Assembly (NCBI RefSeq): GCF_009377175.1
Contig: NZ_VJZD01000029.1
Span: 1-56,544 of the forward strand
Length of the DNA stretch: 56,544 nt
Reading direction: 5' to 3'
Source: Streptomyces adustus
GTDB taxonomy: Bacteria > Actinomycetota > Actinomycetes > Streptomycetales > Streptomycetaceae
Position 1 is the stretch's first letter. Each line of letters begins with the position of its first letter. The notes under the pieces are model-generated. The model saw only the letters and a program-made list of their open reading frames with translations, was not told the DNA's origin and made no database searches. The position numbers were made by a program, and so were the translations under genes. Below, piece after piece: positions 18,015 through 25,981 of this stretch.

Positions 18015-18947
18015 ATGCGTATCTTCGTGACCGGTGCGTCCGGCTGGATCGGCTCGGCCCTCGTGCCCGAACTCATCGGCGAGGGGCACCGGGTCGTCGG
18101 CCTCGCCCGTTCCGACGCCTCCGCTGCCGCGCTCGCCGGGGCCGGTGCCGAGGTGGTCCGCGGCACCATCGACGACCTCGACGTCCTGCGGGACGCGGCC
18201 CTCGCCTCGGACGGGGTGGTCCACCTCGCCTTCAAGCACGACATCGCCTTCAGCGGCGACTTCGCGGGTGCCGCCGAGGCCGACCGGCGCGCCGTCGACG
18301 CCTTCGGTGACGCGCTCGCCGGCACCGACCGCCCGTTCGTCCTCGCCTCCGGGCTGGCCGGCTTCGCGCCGGGGCGCGCGGTGACCGAGCGCGATGTGCC
18401 CGCGACCGAGGGCGGGCCGGTCTCGATGCGGGCGGTCACCGCGCTCGCGACGCTCGAACTCGCCTCGCGCGGGGTGCGCGCGTCCGTGGTGCGGCTGTCT
18501 CCGACCTGTCACGGCGAGGGGGACAACGGCTTCATGGCGACCCTGGTCGCCATCGCCCGCGCCAAGGGCGTCTCCGGCTACCTCGGCGACGGCGCCAACC
18601 GCTGGCCGGCCGTCCACCGCCTCGACGCCGCACGGCTGTTCCGCCTCGCGGTCGAGCGGGCCCCGGCCGGCTCGGTGCTGCACGGGGTCGCGGAGGAGGG
18701 CGTCGCGATCCGCGACGTCGCCGAGGTGATCGGCCGCCACCTCGGCGTGCCGACCGTCTCGGTGGCCCCGGAGGACGCGGCCGAGCACTTCACCTGGCTC
18801 GGTGCCTTCGTCGGCATGGACGTTCAGGCCTCGAACGCCCTGACCCGGGAGCTGCTCGACTGGCGGCCGAGCCACCCCGGCCTCCTCGAAGACCTCGACA
18901 AGGGCCACTACTTCCACACCGTCACGGACACCACCGCCACGGCCTGA
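18015..18947 (+). CDS. NAD-dependent epimerase/dehydratase family protein (extended SDR)
   Basis: 310 residues from ATG 18015, with GGGG 8 bp upstream. The N-terminal Rossmann motif MRIFVTGASGWIGSALVPEL (GxxGxxG) is intact. The variable substrate part includes LAGFAPG, MRAVTALATLELASRG and RLSPTCHGEGDN. The catalytic Ser-Tyr-Lys triad is not obvious, as in atypical SDR subgroups related to NAD(P)H-dependent oxidoreductases. A divergent TetR gene and its two operators suggest inducible expression by a small molecule, perhaps the substrate. The gene ends at a strong hairpin. Confidence 0.82.
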   Translation: MRIFVTGASGWIGSALVPELIGEGHRVVGLARSDASAAALAGAGAEVVRGTIDDLDVLRDAALASDGVVHLAFKHDIAFSGDFAGAAEADRRAVDAFGDALAGTDRPFVLASGLAGFAPGRAVTERDVPATEGGPVSMRAVTALATLELASRGVRASVVRLSPTCHGEGDNGFMATLVAIARAKGVSGYLGDGANRWPAVHRLDAARLFRLAVERAPAGSVLHGVAEEGVAIRDVAEVIGRHLGVPTVSVAPEDAAEHFTWLGAFVGMDVQASNALTRELLDWRPSHPGLLEDLDKGHYFHTVTDTTATA

Positions 18948-18959
18948 CCCTCCCCGCCC

Positions 18960-18989
18960 GGGGCGGTCCGGCCGCCTGCCGGCCGCCCC
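18960..18989 (+). terminator. GC-rich hairpin terminator after the epimerase gene
   Basis: GGGGCGG pairs with CCGCCCC, and an inner stem CCGGC/GCCGG closes a 5-nt loop; one T is bulged. It starts 13 bp after the stop codon. No T tract follows. Confidence 0.6.
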
Positions 18990-19021
18990 CCGAGGTCACG
19001 CCTCCGGCCCGTGCCCGCTCA

Positions 19022-19036
19022 CTGATGGTCCATCAG
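19022..19036. promoter_or_regulatory. Perfect 15-bp inverted repeat upstream of secreted hydrolase gene
   Basis: CTGATGG-T-CCATCAG lies about 160 bp upstream of the GTG start at 19197. A TTGACT hexamer (19055-19060) follows and could be a -35 element. The element may be an operator; no bound protein can be assigned. Confidence 0.4.
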
Positions 19037-19196
19037 GTCAACCGTCCCGGACTCTTGACTCGTCAGGCGCCGGTGGTCATGCTCGTCGAAAGTTTTGCGC
19101 CGGTCATGACAATCCAGGCCAGGGTCGGGGACGACCGCACACGGCCACGGCCTGACCCGTCGACCGTGCCATCCCCCCGACCAAGGGATGTGGGCA

Positions 19197-21257
19197 GTGA
19201 GCAGGACCGGACGCACCTACCGCGGACGCCGTCATGTCACCGTTGTCTCCTTGTTGTTCCTCGTGCTCGTCATGGCCCTCGGCCCCACGCCGAGCTCGGC
19301 GGCCGGCAGCGACTGGTGGATCCCATCGGCACGGCCGGCGCCGGACTCGCAGATCGGCGTCACGGGCGAGCCGTTCAAGGGCGTCAACGCCCAGGGCGAG
19401 GTTCGCGGTTTCGTCGACGCGCACGACCACCTGATGGCGAACGAGGGCTTCGGCGGGCGGCTCATCTGCGGCAAGCCGTTCTCCGAAGCCGGGATCGCCG
19501 ACGCGCTCAAGGACTGCCCCGAGCACTACCCCGACGGCTCGCTCGCGATCTTCGACTACATCACCCGCGGCGGCGACGGCAAGCACGACCCGGTCGGCTG
19601 GCCCACCTTCAAGGACTGGCCCGCCCACGACTCGCTGACCCACCAGCAGAACTACTACGCCTGGGTCGAGCGGGCTTGGCGCGGCGGCCAGCGGGTGCTC
19701 GTCAACGACCTCGTCACCAACGGCGTGATCTGCTCTGTGTACTTCTTCAAGGACCGCGGCTGCGACGAGATGACGTCGATCCGGCTCCAGGCGAAGCTCA
19801 CCTACGACCTCCAGGCGTACATCGACAGGATGTACGGCGGCACCGGCAAGGGCTGGTTCCGGATCGTCACCGACAGCGCGCAGGCCCGCTCGGTCATCGA
19901 GCAGGGCAAGCTCGCGGTGGTCCTGGGGGTCGAGACGTCCGAACCGTTCGGCTGCAAGCAGATCCTGGACGTCCCGCAGTGCAGCAAGGCGGACATCGAC
20001 GCCGGACTCGACGAACTGTACGGGCTGGGCGTGCGCAGCATGTTCCTGTGCCACAAGTTCGACAACGCGCTGTGCGGGGTCCGCTTCGACGAGGGTGGTC
20101 TCGGAACGGCCATCAACGTCGGGCAGTTCCTGTCTACCGGCACCTTCTGGAAGACCGAGAAGTGCACCGGCCCCCAGCACGACAACCCCATCGGCACCGC
20201 CGTCTCCGCCGCGGAGAAGGACCTGCCGGCGGGCGTGGCCGTCCCCGCGTACGCCACGGACGCGCAGTGCAACACCCGTGGCCTGACCGACCTCGGCGAG
20301 TACGCCGTACGCGGCATGATGAAGCGCAAGATGATGCTGGAGATCGACCACATGAGCGTCAAGGCGGTCGGCCGGGCGCTCGACATCCTGGAGGCCGACT
20401 CGTATCCCGGCGTGATCTCCTCGCACAGCTGGATGGACCTGAACTGGACCGAACGGGTCTACGGCGTCGGCGGATTCATCGCCCAGTACATGCACGGCTC
20501 CGAGGGGTTCACCGCGGAGGCGAAGCGCACGGAGGCACTGCGCGACAAGTACCACGTGGGCTACGGCTACGGGACGGACATGAACGGCGTCGGCGGCTGG
20601 CCGGCACCGCGCGGAGCCGACGCCCCGAACAAGGTCACGTACCCCTTCAGGAGCGTCGACGGCGGTTCCGTCATCGACCGGCAGACGACCGGGCAGCGCA
20701 CCTGGGACCTGAACACCGACGGAGCCGCGCACTACGGCCTCGTCCCGGACTGGATCGAGGACATCCGGCTGGTCGGCGGCCAGGACGTGGTGGACGATCT
20801 CTTCCGGGGCGCCGAGTCCTATCTCGACACCTGGGGAGCGGCGGAACGGCACCGGGCGGGCGTCGACCTGGCCAGGGGCGCCGCGGCCACGGCCAGTTCG
20901 GCGGAGTGGAACCCGTTCACCAGTTACGCGCCGGGCCGGGCGGTGGACGGCACTCGCGACACCCGCTGGGCCAGCGACTGGAGCGACGACCAGTGGCTGC
21001 GCATCGACCTGGGCGACACGTACCTGGTCAAGCGCGTCACCCTCGACTGGGAGCGCGCGTACGGGAAGTCGTACCGCATCGAGCTGTCCACCGACGGGAC
21101 GACCTGGCGGACGGCGTGGTCCACCGACTCCGGTGACGGCGGCCTGGACACCGCCCGGTTCGACGGCAGCCCGGCCCGCTACGTCCGCATCCACGGCCTG
21201 GACCGCGGCACCGACTGGGGGTACTCGCTCTACGAGGTGGGCGTGTACGGAAGTTGA
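19197..21257 (+). CDS. Secreted amidohydrolase/dipeptidase-like protein with C-terminal F5/8 (discoidin) domain
   Basis: 686 residues from GTG 19197 (AAGGG 9 bp upstream); an ATG at 19188 has no spacing from the Shine-Dalgarno. A Sec signal (RRHVTVVSLLFLVLVMALG, cleavage near SSAAGS) exports it. The main part (about 40-545) has metal-type motifs DAHDHLMANE, LEIDHMS, SSHSWMD and GYGTDMNG, arranged as in TIM-barrel amidohydrolase or membrane-dipeptidase-like enzymes. The last ~130 residues are a galactose-binding/F5-8 type C module (TASSAEWNPFTSY, DTRWASDW, WLRIDLG, YVRIHGLDR), which usually binds polysaccharide. The substrate is probably a cell-wall or environmental polymer derivative, but is unknown. 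Four to six Cys may form disulfides. Confidence 0.74.
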   Translation: MSRTGRTYRGRRHVTVVSLLFLVLVMALGPTPSSAAGSDWWIPSARPAPDSQIGVTGEPFKGVNAQGEVRGFVDAHDHLMANEGFGGRLICGKPFSEAGIADALKDCPEHYPDGSLAIFDYITRGGDGKHDPVGWPTFKDWPAHDSLTHQQNYYAWVERAWRGGQRVLVNDLVTNGVICSVYFFKDRGCDEMTSIRLQAKLTYDLQAYIDRMYGGTGKGWFRIVTDSAQARSVIEQGKLAVVLGVETSEPFGCKQILDVPQCSKADIDAGLDELYGLGVRSMFLCHKFDNALCGVRFDEGGLGTAINVGQFLSTGTFWKTEKCTGPQHDNPIGTAVSAAEKDLPAGVAVPAYATDAQCNTRGLTDLGEYAVRGMMKRKMMLEIDHMSVKAVGRALDILEADSYPGVISSHSWMDLNWTERVYGVGGFIAQYMHGSEGFTAEAKRTEALRDKYHVGYGYGTDMNGVGGWPAPRGADAPNKVTYPFRSVDGGSVIDRQTTGQRTWDLNTDGAAHYGLVPDWIEDIRLVGGQDVVDDLFRGAESYLDTWGAAERHRAGVDLARGAAATASSAEWNPFTSYAPGRAVDGTRDTRWASDWSDDQWLRIDLGDTYLVKRVTLDWERAYGKSYRIELSTDGTTWRTAWSTDSGDGGLDTARFDGSPARYVRIHGLDRGTDWGYSLYEVGVYGS

Positions 21258-21324
21258 CCACGGCCCAGGGTCCACGGCTGATCCCGGTGGGCCACGGGCG
21301 ACGACGAGTACGAAGGGCGCACGG

Positions 21325-21936
21325 ATGGCGCGGATGCCGTCGGCCGAACGACGACGACAGCTGACGGAAGCGGCGATCAGGGCGATGGCCCGGGACGGCG
21401 TCGACAGGACGACGACCCGGTCCATCGCCGCCGAGGCGGGCGTGTCGCTGAGCGTCTTCCACTACTGCTTCGACTCCAAGCAGGCCCTGGTGGAGTCCGT
21501 CATCACGACCATCACCGACCACTCCGTGAGCGTCGTCAAGGAGGCCCTGCGGCCCCGCGACACCCTGGAGGAGACCGTGCGGGCGGGGTTCCAGGCGTAC
21601 TGGGACCACGTCCGCGCCCACCCCGCCGAGCACATGCTCACCTACGAGCTGACGCAATACGCCCTGCGCCGACCGGAGTTCACGCACCTGGCCCGCAGAC
21701 AGCACGAACTGTACGGCGACGTCTACGCCGAACTCATCGGCAGCCTCTGCCGCACCATGGGCCTCCGGCTCCGCGTGCCCCTCCCGGTCCTGGCCCGCTA
21801 CCTGGCCGCCACGACCGACGGACTGACGCTCCACTACCTCGTGCTCGGTGCGCAGACCGACTGGAACGCCGTCCTGGACACGGTCACCGCACATGTCGTC
21901 GGCCTGGTGCAGGACGAGGCCCGACCGGCTCCCTGA
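21325..21936 (+). CDS. TetR family transcriptional regulator
   Basis: 203 residues from ATG 21325 with AAGGG upstream. The HTH reads TRSIAAEAGVSLSVFHYCFDSKQALVESVI, a typical TetR recognition helix with FHYxFxxK. The C-terminal domain resembles the BetI-like TetR_C_6 group (HVRAHPAEHMLTYELTQYAL, YLAATTDGLTLHYL). It follows the secreted hydrolase by 67 bp in the same direction and is convergent with the P450. Its target is unknown and I found no palindrome directly upstream. Confidence 0.86.
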   Translation: MARMPSAERRRQLTEAAIRAMARDGVDRTTTRSIAAEAGVSLSVFHYCFDSKQALVESVITTITDHSVSVVKEALRPRDTLEETVRAGFQAYWDHVRAHPAEHMLTYELTQYALRRPEFTHLARRQHELYGDVYAELIGSLCRTMGLRLRVPLPVLARYLAATTDGLTLHYLVLGAQTDWNAVLDTVTAHVVGLVQDEARPAP

Positions 21937-21965
21937 CCGGCCGGACGGTGACGGCAGCGGCCGTC

Positions 21966-23162
21966 CTACGCGCCGAACCGTACGGGCAGGCTGCGCGGAC
22001 CGCGGATCAGCATCCCCGCCCGCCAGCCGATCGCCGCGGGATGGATGTCCAGCGCCAGGTCGGGACAGCGCTCCAGCAGGCTCCTGATGGCGACGCGCGC
22101 CTCCAGTCGGGCCAGCGGCGCGCCCAGGCAGTAGTGGATGCCGTGGCCGAACGCCACATGGCCGCGGGCGTCACGCGAGATGTCGAAGCGGTCGGGAGAG
22201 GCGAAGCGGGCGGGATCGCGGTTGGCGTCCGCGATGGCGACGAGGACGAGTTCTCCGCCGGCCGGGATCACCGTGCCGCCGATCGTCACCGGCTCGGTGG
22301 TGAAGCGGAACGTGGGGGTCTCCACGGGACCGTCGTAGCGCAGCATCTCCTCGACGGCGGTGTCGATGAGCGAGAAGTCCGCGCGCAGGGCGGCCAGTTG
22401 ATCGGGATGGGTGAGCAGGGCGAGCACGCCGTTGGAGATGAGGTTCACGGTCGTCTCGTGCCCGGCGACGAGCAACAGCCAGGCCATGCCGACGAGTTCC
22501 TCGTGGGACAGCCGGTCGCCGGTCTCGTCCGAGCCGTGGATCAGCGCGCTCAGCAGATCCTGGCCGGGCCGCTCACGCTTGCCGTCGACCAACTCGCCGA
22601 TGAACCGCGCCATCGAGGTCGCGGCGGCCTTGCGCCGCTCGGCGTCGGTGGCGCCGAGCGCGTCGTTCGACCAGGTCCGGAAGGACTCCCGGTCCAGGTC
22701 CGGGACGCCGAGGAGTTCGCAGATCACCGAGATGGGCAGCGGGAAGGACAGCGCCTCGACGAGGTCGGCGCGCCCGTCCGGTGCGGCGAGCATCCGGTCC
22801 AGCAGCGCGTCGGTGGTCTCCTGGACGCGCGGGGCGAGTCCGTCGACCCGGCGTGGCGTGAACTCCCGGGCCACCAGCCTGCGCAGCCGGGTGTGGTCGG
22901 GCGGGTCGGCCCTGAGCATGTGCGGGCCGGAGGACACGGCGCCCAGCGGAAGAGCGGGGGACGCCCTGCCCCAGTCCTTCGAGAGTCGGGGATCCGCCAG
23001 CGCGGCACGCCCCTCCTCGTGTCCGACGACGAGCCAGGCCTGCGCGCCCCCTTCCGGCATCCGGATCCGGTGCACCGGACCCTGGGCCCGTAACTTCGCG
23101 TAGACGGGATACGGGTCGCGGGTGAAGGACTCACCGAGCGCGGCAAGATCGACGATGCTCAA
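21966..23162 (-). CDS. Cytochrome P450 (CYP107-like) with a TTA codon
   Basis: 398 residues from TTG 23162, preceded by AGGTGG with 6-bp spacing; GTG 23177 is the alternative. P450 landmarks are the I-helix LLVAGHETTVNL, the K-helix EEMLR (ExxR) and the heme loop FGHGIHYCLGAPLA with Cys345. It is a soluble class I bacterial P450 that needs ferredoxin and reductase from elsewhere. Codon 24 (YAK-L-RAQ) is TTA, read from 23093-23091, the only in-frame TTA I noticed in the window. Translation should therefore depend on the rare bldA leucyl-tRNA and be delayed to late growth. It lies 126 bp downstream of an F420-type oxidoreductase on the same strand. Confidence 0.9.
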   Translation of the reverse strand: MSIVDLAALGESFTRDPYPVYAKLRAQGPVHRIRMPEGGAQAWLVVGHEEGRAALADPRLSKDWGRASPALPLGAVSSGPHMLRADPPDHTRLRRLVAREFTPRRVDGLAPRVQETTDALLDRMLAAPDGRADLVEALSFPLPISVICELLGVPDLDRESFRTWSNDALGATDAERRKAAATSMARFIGELVDGKRERPGQDLLSALIHGSDETGDRLSHEELVGMAWLLLVAGHETTVNLISNGVLALLTHPDQLAALRADFSLIDTAVEEMLRYDGPVETPTFRFTTEPVTIGGTVIPAGGELVLVAIADANRDPARFASPDRFDISRDARGHVAFGHGIHYCLGAPLARLEARVAIRSLLERCPDLALDIHPAAIGWRAGMLIRGPRSLPVRFGA

Positions 23163-23288
23163 GGGGTACCACCTCACTGGGCTGGCTGGGCCGGCGGGCC
23201 GGGATCCGGCGGGCGAGGCCGGGGCGGCGCGGCGAGCGGACGGTGACAGCGGCCGGGGCGAAACCCGTCGACTCTAGCGCGTTCCGTG

Positions 23289-24233
23289 TCATGCGAGGGC
23301 CCCGGTCATGTCCCGGACGGGCGTGATGATCTCGTCGACGAGACGGCGCGCGGCGCGGGGCGGGTAGGGGCCGCGCAGACCGAGGACGATGTGGGTGAAG
23401 CCTGCCGTGACGAGCTCGGTGACGGCCTTGCGGTCCGCGGCCGGCTCGTCGTGGGAGACGAGGTACTGCACCGAGCGGACGAGCGTCCGCGGATCACGGC
23501 CGACGGCCGCGCAGTGGCCGTCCAGCACCCGCATGCGTTCGGTGACGTGCTCCAGCGAGTGGTGCGGCGGCCCGGGAATGTTCCAGATGTCGGCCTCCTC
23601 GGCGACCAGGCGGAGCGTCCTGGTGCCCCAGCCGCCGATCAGCAGCGGTGGCCCCGGCCGCTGCACGGGCTTCGGGAAGTTGCGGTTGCCGGTCAGGGCG
23701 TAGTGCTCGCCCCGGAAGTCGAAGACGTCCTGCGTCCACATGCCCCTGAGGACGGCTATGGTCTCCGCCAGGCGGGCGATGCCCTCCGCGGGCGGGACCA
23801 GGTCGAGGCCGTAGGCCGCGTACTCCGCCATCGCGGGATTCGCTCCCGCGATACCGGCCGTCCCGGGCGGCTGCACGGTGCCGCCCACGCCGAGGCCCAT
23901 GACCAGACGGCCGCCGGAGATCACGTCGACCGTCGTGGCGATCTTGCCGAGCACGGCGGGCGGCCGGATCCGGTTGCTCGTCACCAGCAGACCCAGGCGC
24001 AGTCGCCGGGTCCGGGCGGCCAGGGCGGCGAGCAGGGTCCACCCTTCGAGCACGGGTCCGTCCTCGGGCCCCGCGACCGGCATCAGGTGGTCCCACAGCC
24101 AGGCGTCCGCGATCTCGGGGAGGTCGTCGGCCTCCTGCCAGACCCGCGCGATCGCTTCGTAGGGAACGTGCTGCGGAGTGGTCTTGATCCCGAACGTCAC
24201 CGGGCCGTACCCCTGCTCCGACATGGCTGTCAC
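23289..24233 (-). CDS. LLM class F420-dependent oxidoreductase
   Basis: 314 residues from GTG 24233 (AAGGG 4-5 bp upstream); ATG 24224 is the alternative. The TIM-barrel luciferase-like fold is indicated by WLWDHLMPVAG, LRLGLLVTSNRIRPPAVLGKIATTVDVISGGRLVMGLGVGG (RxP and GR..xGxG segments) and PLLIGGWGTRTLRLVAEEAD. These favour the coenzyme F420 subgroup over FMN-dependent monooxygenases. The reaction is hydride transfer to or from a small molecule that cannot be named. It is divergent from a MarR regulator and upstream of a P450, so the two enzymes may act on the same compound. Confidence 0.84.
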   Translation of the reverse strand: MTAMSEQGYGPVTFGIKTTPQHVPYEAIARVWQEADDLPEIADAWLWDHLMPVAGPEDGPVLEGWTLLAALAARTRRLRLGLLVTSNRIRPPAVLGKIATTVDVISGGRLVMGLGVGGTVQPPGTAGIAGANPAMAEYAAYGLDLVPPAEGIARLAETIAVLRGMWTQDVFDFRGEHYALTGNRNFPKPVQRPGPPLLIGGWGTRTLRLVAEEADIWNIPGPPHHSLEHVTERMRVLDGHCAAVGRDPRTLVRSVQYLVSHDEPAADRKAVTELVTAGFTHIVLGLRGPYPPRAARRLVDEIITPVRDMTGALA

Positions 24234-24266
24234 TCGTCCCTTCTCGGTGTGCCGTGTGCCGTCGTC

Positions 24267-24284
24267 CTGACGACTTATCGTCAG
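24267..24284. promoter_or_regulatory. Inverted repeat CTGACGA-CTTA-TCGTCAG
   Basis: A perfect 7-bp inverted repeat with a 4-nt centre, in the divergent LLM/MarR intergenic region and 34 bp upstream of the LLM start. A MarR-dimer site is plausible. Confidence 0.6.
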
Positions 24285-24298
24285 CCTAGTCAATCATC

Positions 24299-24311
24299 AG
24301 TCATGCTGACT
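24299..24311. promoter_or_regulatory. Inverted repeat AGTCA-TGC-TGACT
   Basis: A perfect 5-bp inverted repeat, 14 bp from the previous palindrome and 26 bp before the MarR start. It shares the TGAC/GTCA half-site theme of the first site, consistent with two sites for one regulator. Confidence 0.55.
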
Positions 24312-24324
24312 ATCAGCTCATGGA

Positions 24325-24330
24325 TACACT
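24325..24330 (+). promoter_or_regulatory. Possible -10 of a leaderless MarR transcript
   Basis: TACACT ends 6 nt before the GTG at 24337. There is no Shine-Dalgarno in front of that GTG, so a leaderless mRNA is likely. The -35 region is not recognisable. Confidence 0.4.
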
Positions 24331-24336
24331 GGCTTC

Positions 24337-24843
24337 GTGACCCACGACGACGGTTCGGACGGCGGCTCGGGCGACCGCTCGGCGGTTCTCGCCACCCGCC
24401 TCGGATACCTGCTCAAGCACGCGCAGCTGCGGCTGGCCGAGGAGTCCGTGCGTGCGCTGGCGCCGTTCGGCGTCGACGGCCGCGAACTGGCGGTCCTCGC
24501 CGTGCTCGCGGGGGACCGTCCGCTGTCCCAGGCGGAGGCGGCGGCCGTGCTGGGGGTCGACCGGACGACCATGGTCGCGCTCGTCGACACGCTGGAGGGG
24601 AAACGGTTCGTCGAGCGTCGCCGCAGCGACCGGGACCGGCGCAGAAACATCGTGGAGCTGACGCCGGAGGGCCGGGACCGCTTCCGCGACGCCGAACGGG
24701 CCCGTCTGGAAGGAGAGCGCCGCTTCCTCGCCCCGCTCTCCGGTCCGGACGCCGACCACCTGATCCGAAGCTTGCGGGCCCTTGTGGACCCCGGGGAGCA
24801 CGGCGGTGCGGAGCAGGACGCTTCGGCGGGCCGGGGCGAGTGA
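24337..24843 (+). CDS. MarR family transcriptional regulator
   Basis: 168 residues. The winged helix contains LSQAEAAAVLGVDRTTMVALVDTLEGKRFVERRRSDRDRRRNIVELTPEG, the standard MarR recognition helix and basic wing (DRRxxxVxLTxxG). MarR proteins are dimeric repressors that release DNA on binding phenolic or other lipophilic ligands. Here the two palindromes in the 103-bp gap to the LLM oxidoreductase are the likely sites. The acidic, Gly/Ser-rich N-terminus (HDDGSDGGSGD) is unusual. Confidence 0.87.
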   Translation: MTHDDGSDGGSGDRSAVLATRLGYLLKHAQLRLAEESVRALAPFGVDGRELAVLAVLAGDRPLSQAEAAAVLGVDRTTMVALVDTLEGKRFVERRRSDRDRRRNIVELTPEGRDRFRDAERARLEGERRFLAPLSGPDADHLIRSLRALVDPGEHGGAEQDASAGRGE

Positions 24844-25002
24844 GCCGGGGCCGGTGAGCCGGCCGGTCCCGGCACCCGGGGGAGCGGGGCGGTCGGGTCT
24901 CCCGGTGTGACCGGCGGCCGGTCCGCGCGGCGCCCGGGTGGCCGGTCCGCCGCCGGTTTCCGAAACTGGGTCGGGGGCCGTCTCGCGGACAGGTGACCGA
25001 AG

Positions 25003-25863
25003 GTGATCGAGCTGGCTGCGGCGTTCGCGGTCGCGGGCGCCCTGAGCAACGCCACCGGAACCGCGTTCCAGCGCAAGGCCGCGTCGGCGAGTACCCGGAG
25101 CGGCCTGCGCCTGTTGCTCGAACTGATGCACAAGCCCGCATGGCTGATCGGCATCGCGGGCGTCACCGGGGCCGCGCTCTTCCAGGCCCTCGCGCTGCTG
25201 AACGGACCGCTCGCGCTGGTCCAGCCGCTGTTCATCCTGGAACTGCCGTTCGCCCTGCTCATCGGGGCACATCTGATGCACCGCCGACTGCCGGGCACGG
25301 GCTGGCGCGGGGTGTTCTGCGTGGTCGTGGGCCTCGGTGTCGCCCTGGCCGCGGCCGCACCGCACGGGGCCGGCAACCAGGCCGCCGTCGTCCGCTGGGT
25401 GCCCGCCCTCGTGCTGTGTTCGGGCGCGATGGGCGTGGCCGTGGTGGTGACCCGCCCGGGGCGCTCGGCGGCCTTCCGGGCCTCGGTGCTGGCGGCGGCC
25501 GCCGCGATCGGCAACGCCCTGACGGCCGCGCTGCTGAAGTCCGCGGCGGGCATCTTCGCGGACGACGGCTTCCCGGTGTTCCTCCGCTCCTGGCAGACGT
25601 ACGGGTTCGCGCTCACCGGGATCGTCGCCGTCGTGCTGCTGGAGAACTCGCTCCAGGCCGGCCCGCTGGCCGCCGCCCAGCCGGCGCTGACCATCGGGGA
25701 CGCGGCGGTGAGTCTCGCGCTGGGGATGTTCCTGTTCGGCGAGGAGATCCGGACCGGCTGGTGGGTGCTCCCCGAAGTGCTGGGCGCCGTGCTGATCGTG
25801 GTGGGCGTGGTGGCCCTGAGCCGCGCGGTGCCACGGGTCGCGCCCGTCCCGCGCGACGGCTGA
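25003..25863 (+). CDS. DMT superfamily (EamA/NIPA-like) transporter
   Basis: 286 residues with nine to ten hydrophobic segments. The first helix carries ALSNATGTAFQRKAA, the ending common in NIPA-like/DMT proteins of actinobacteria. The paired LALVQPLFILELPFALLIGA and LAAAQPALTIGDAAVSLALGMFLFGEEI segments reflect the internal duplication of the fold. It is probably a small-molecule or ion exporter/importer in the cytoplasmic membrane; the substrate is not inferable. GTG 25003 has AGG about 9 bp upstream. The gene is followed by 118 bp before the sensor phosphatase and is not obviously co-regulated with it. Confidence 0.78.
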   Translation: MIELAAAFAVAGALSNATGTAFQRKAASASTRSGLRLLLELMHKPAWLIGIAGVTGAALFQALALLNGPLALVQPLFILELPFALLIGAHLMHRRLPGTGWRGVFCVVVGLGVALAAAAPHGAGNQAAVVRWVPALVLCSGAMGVAVVVTRPGRSAAFRASVLAAAAAIGNALTAALLKSAAGIFADDGFPVFLRSWQTYGFALTGIVAVVLLENSLQAGPLAAAQPALTIGDAAVSLALGMFLFGEEIRTGWWVLPEVLGAVLIVVGVVALSRAVPRVAPVPRDG

Positions 25864-25981
25864 CTCGTACCGCGACCGCGCGCGAGCGCCGACCGTACCG
25901 TGCCGCGTGGGGGTCAGGGGGCCGGGGCACCCCGCGGCTGCGGACATGGCCCCTCGGGATCACCAGTGCTACAAAGGTCAC

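Noticed and set aside
21943..21966. GGACGG/CCGTCC hairpin between TetR and P450 genes
   Set aside because: Six-pair stem with a 12-nt loop and no T tract; too weak to call a terminator.
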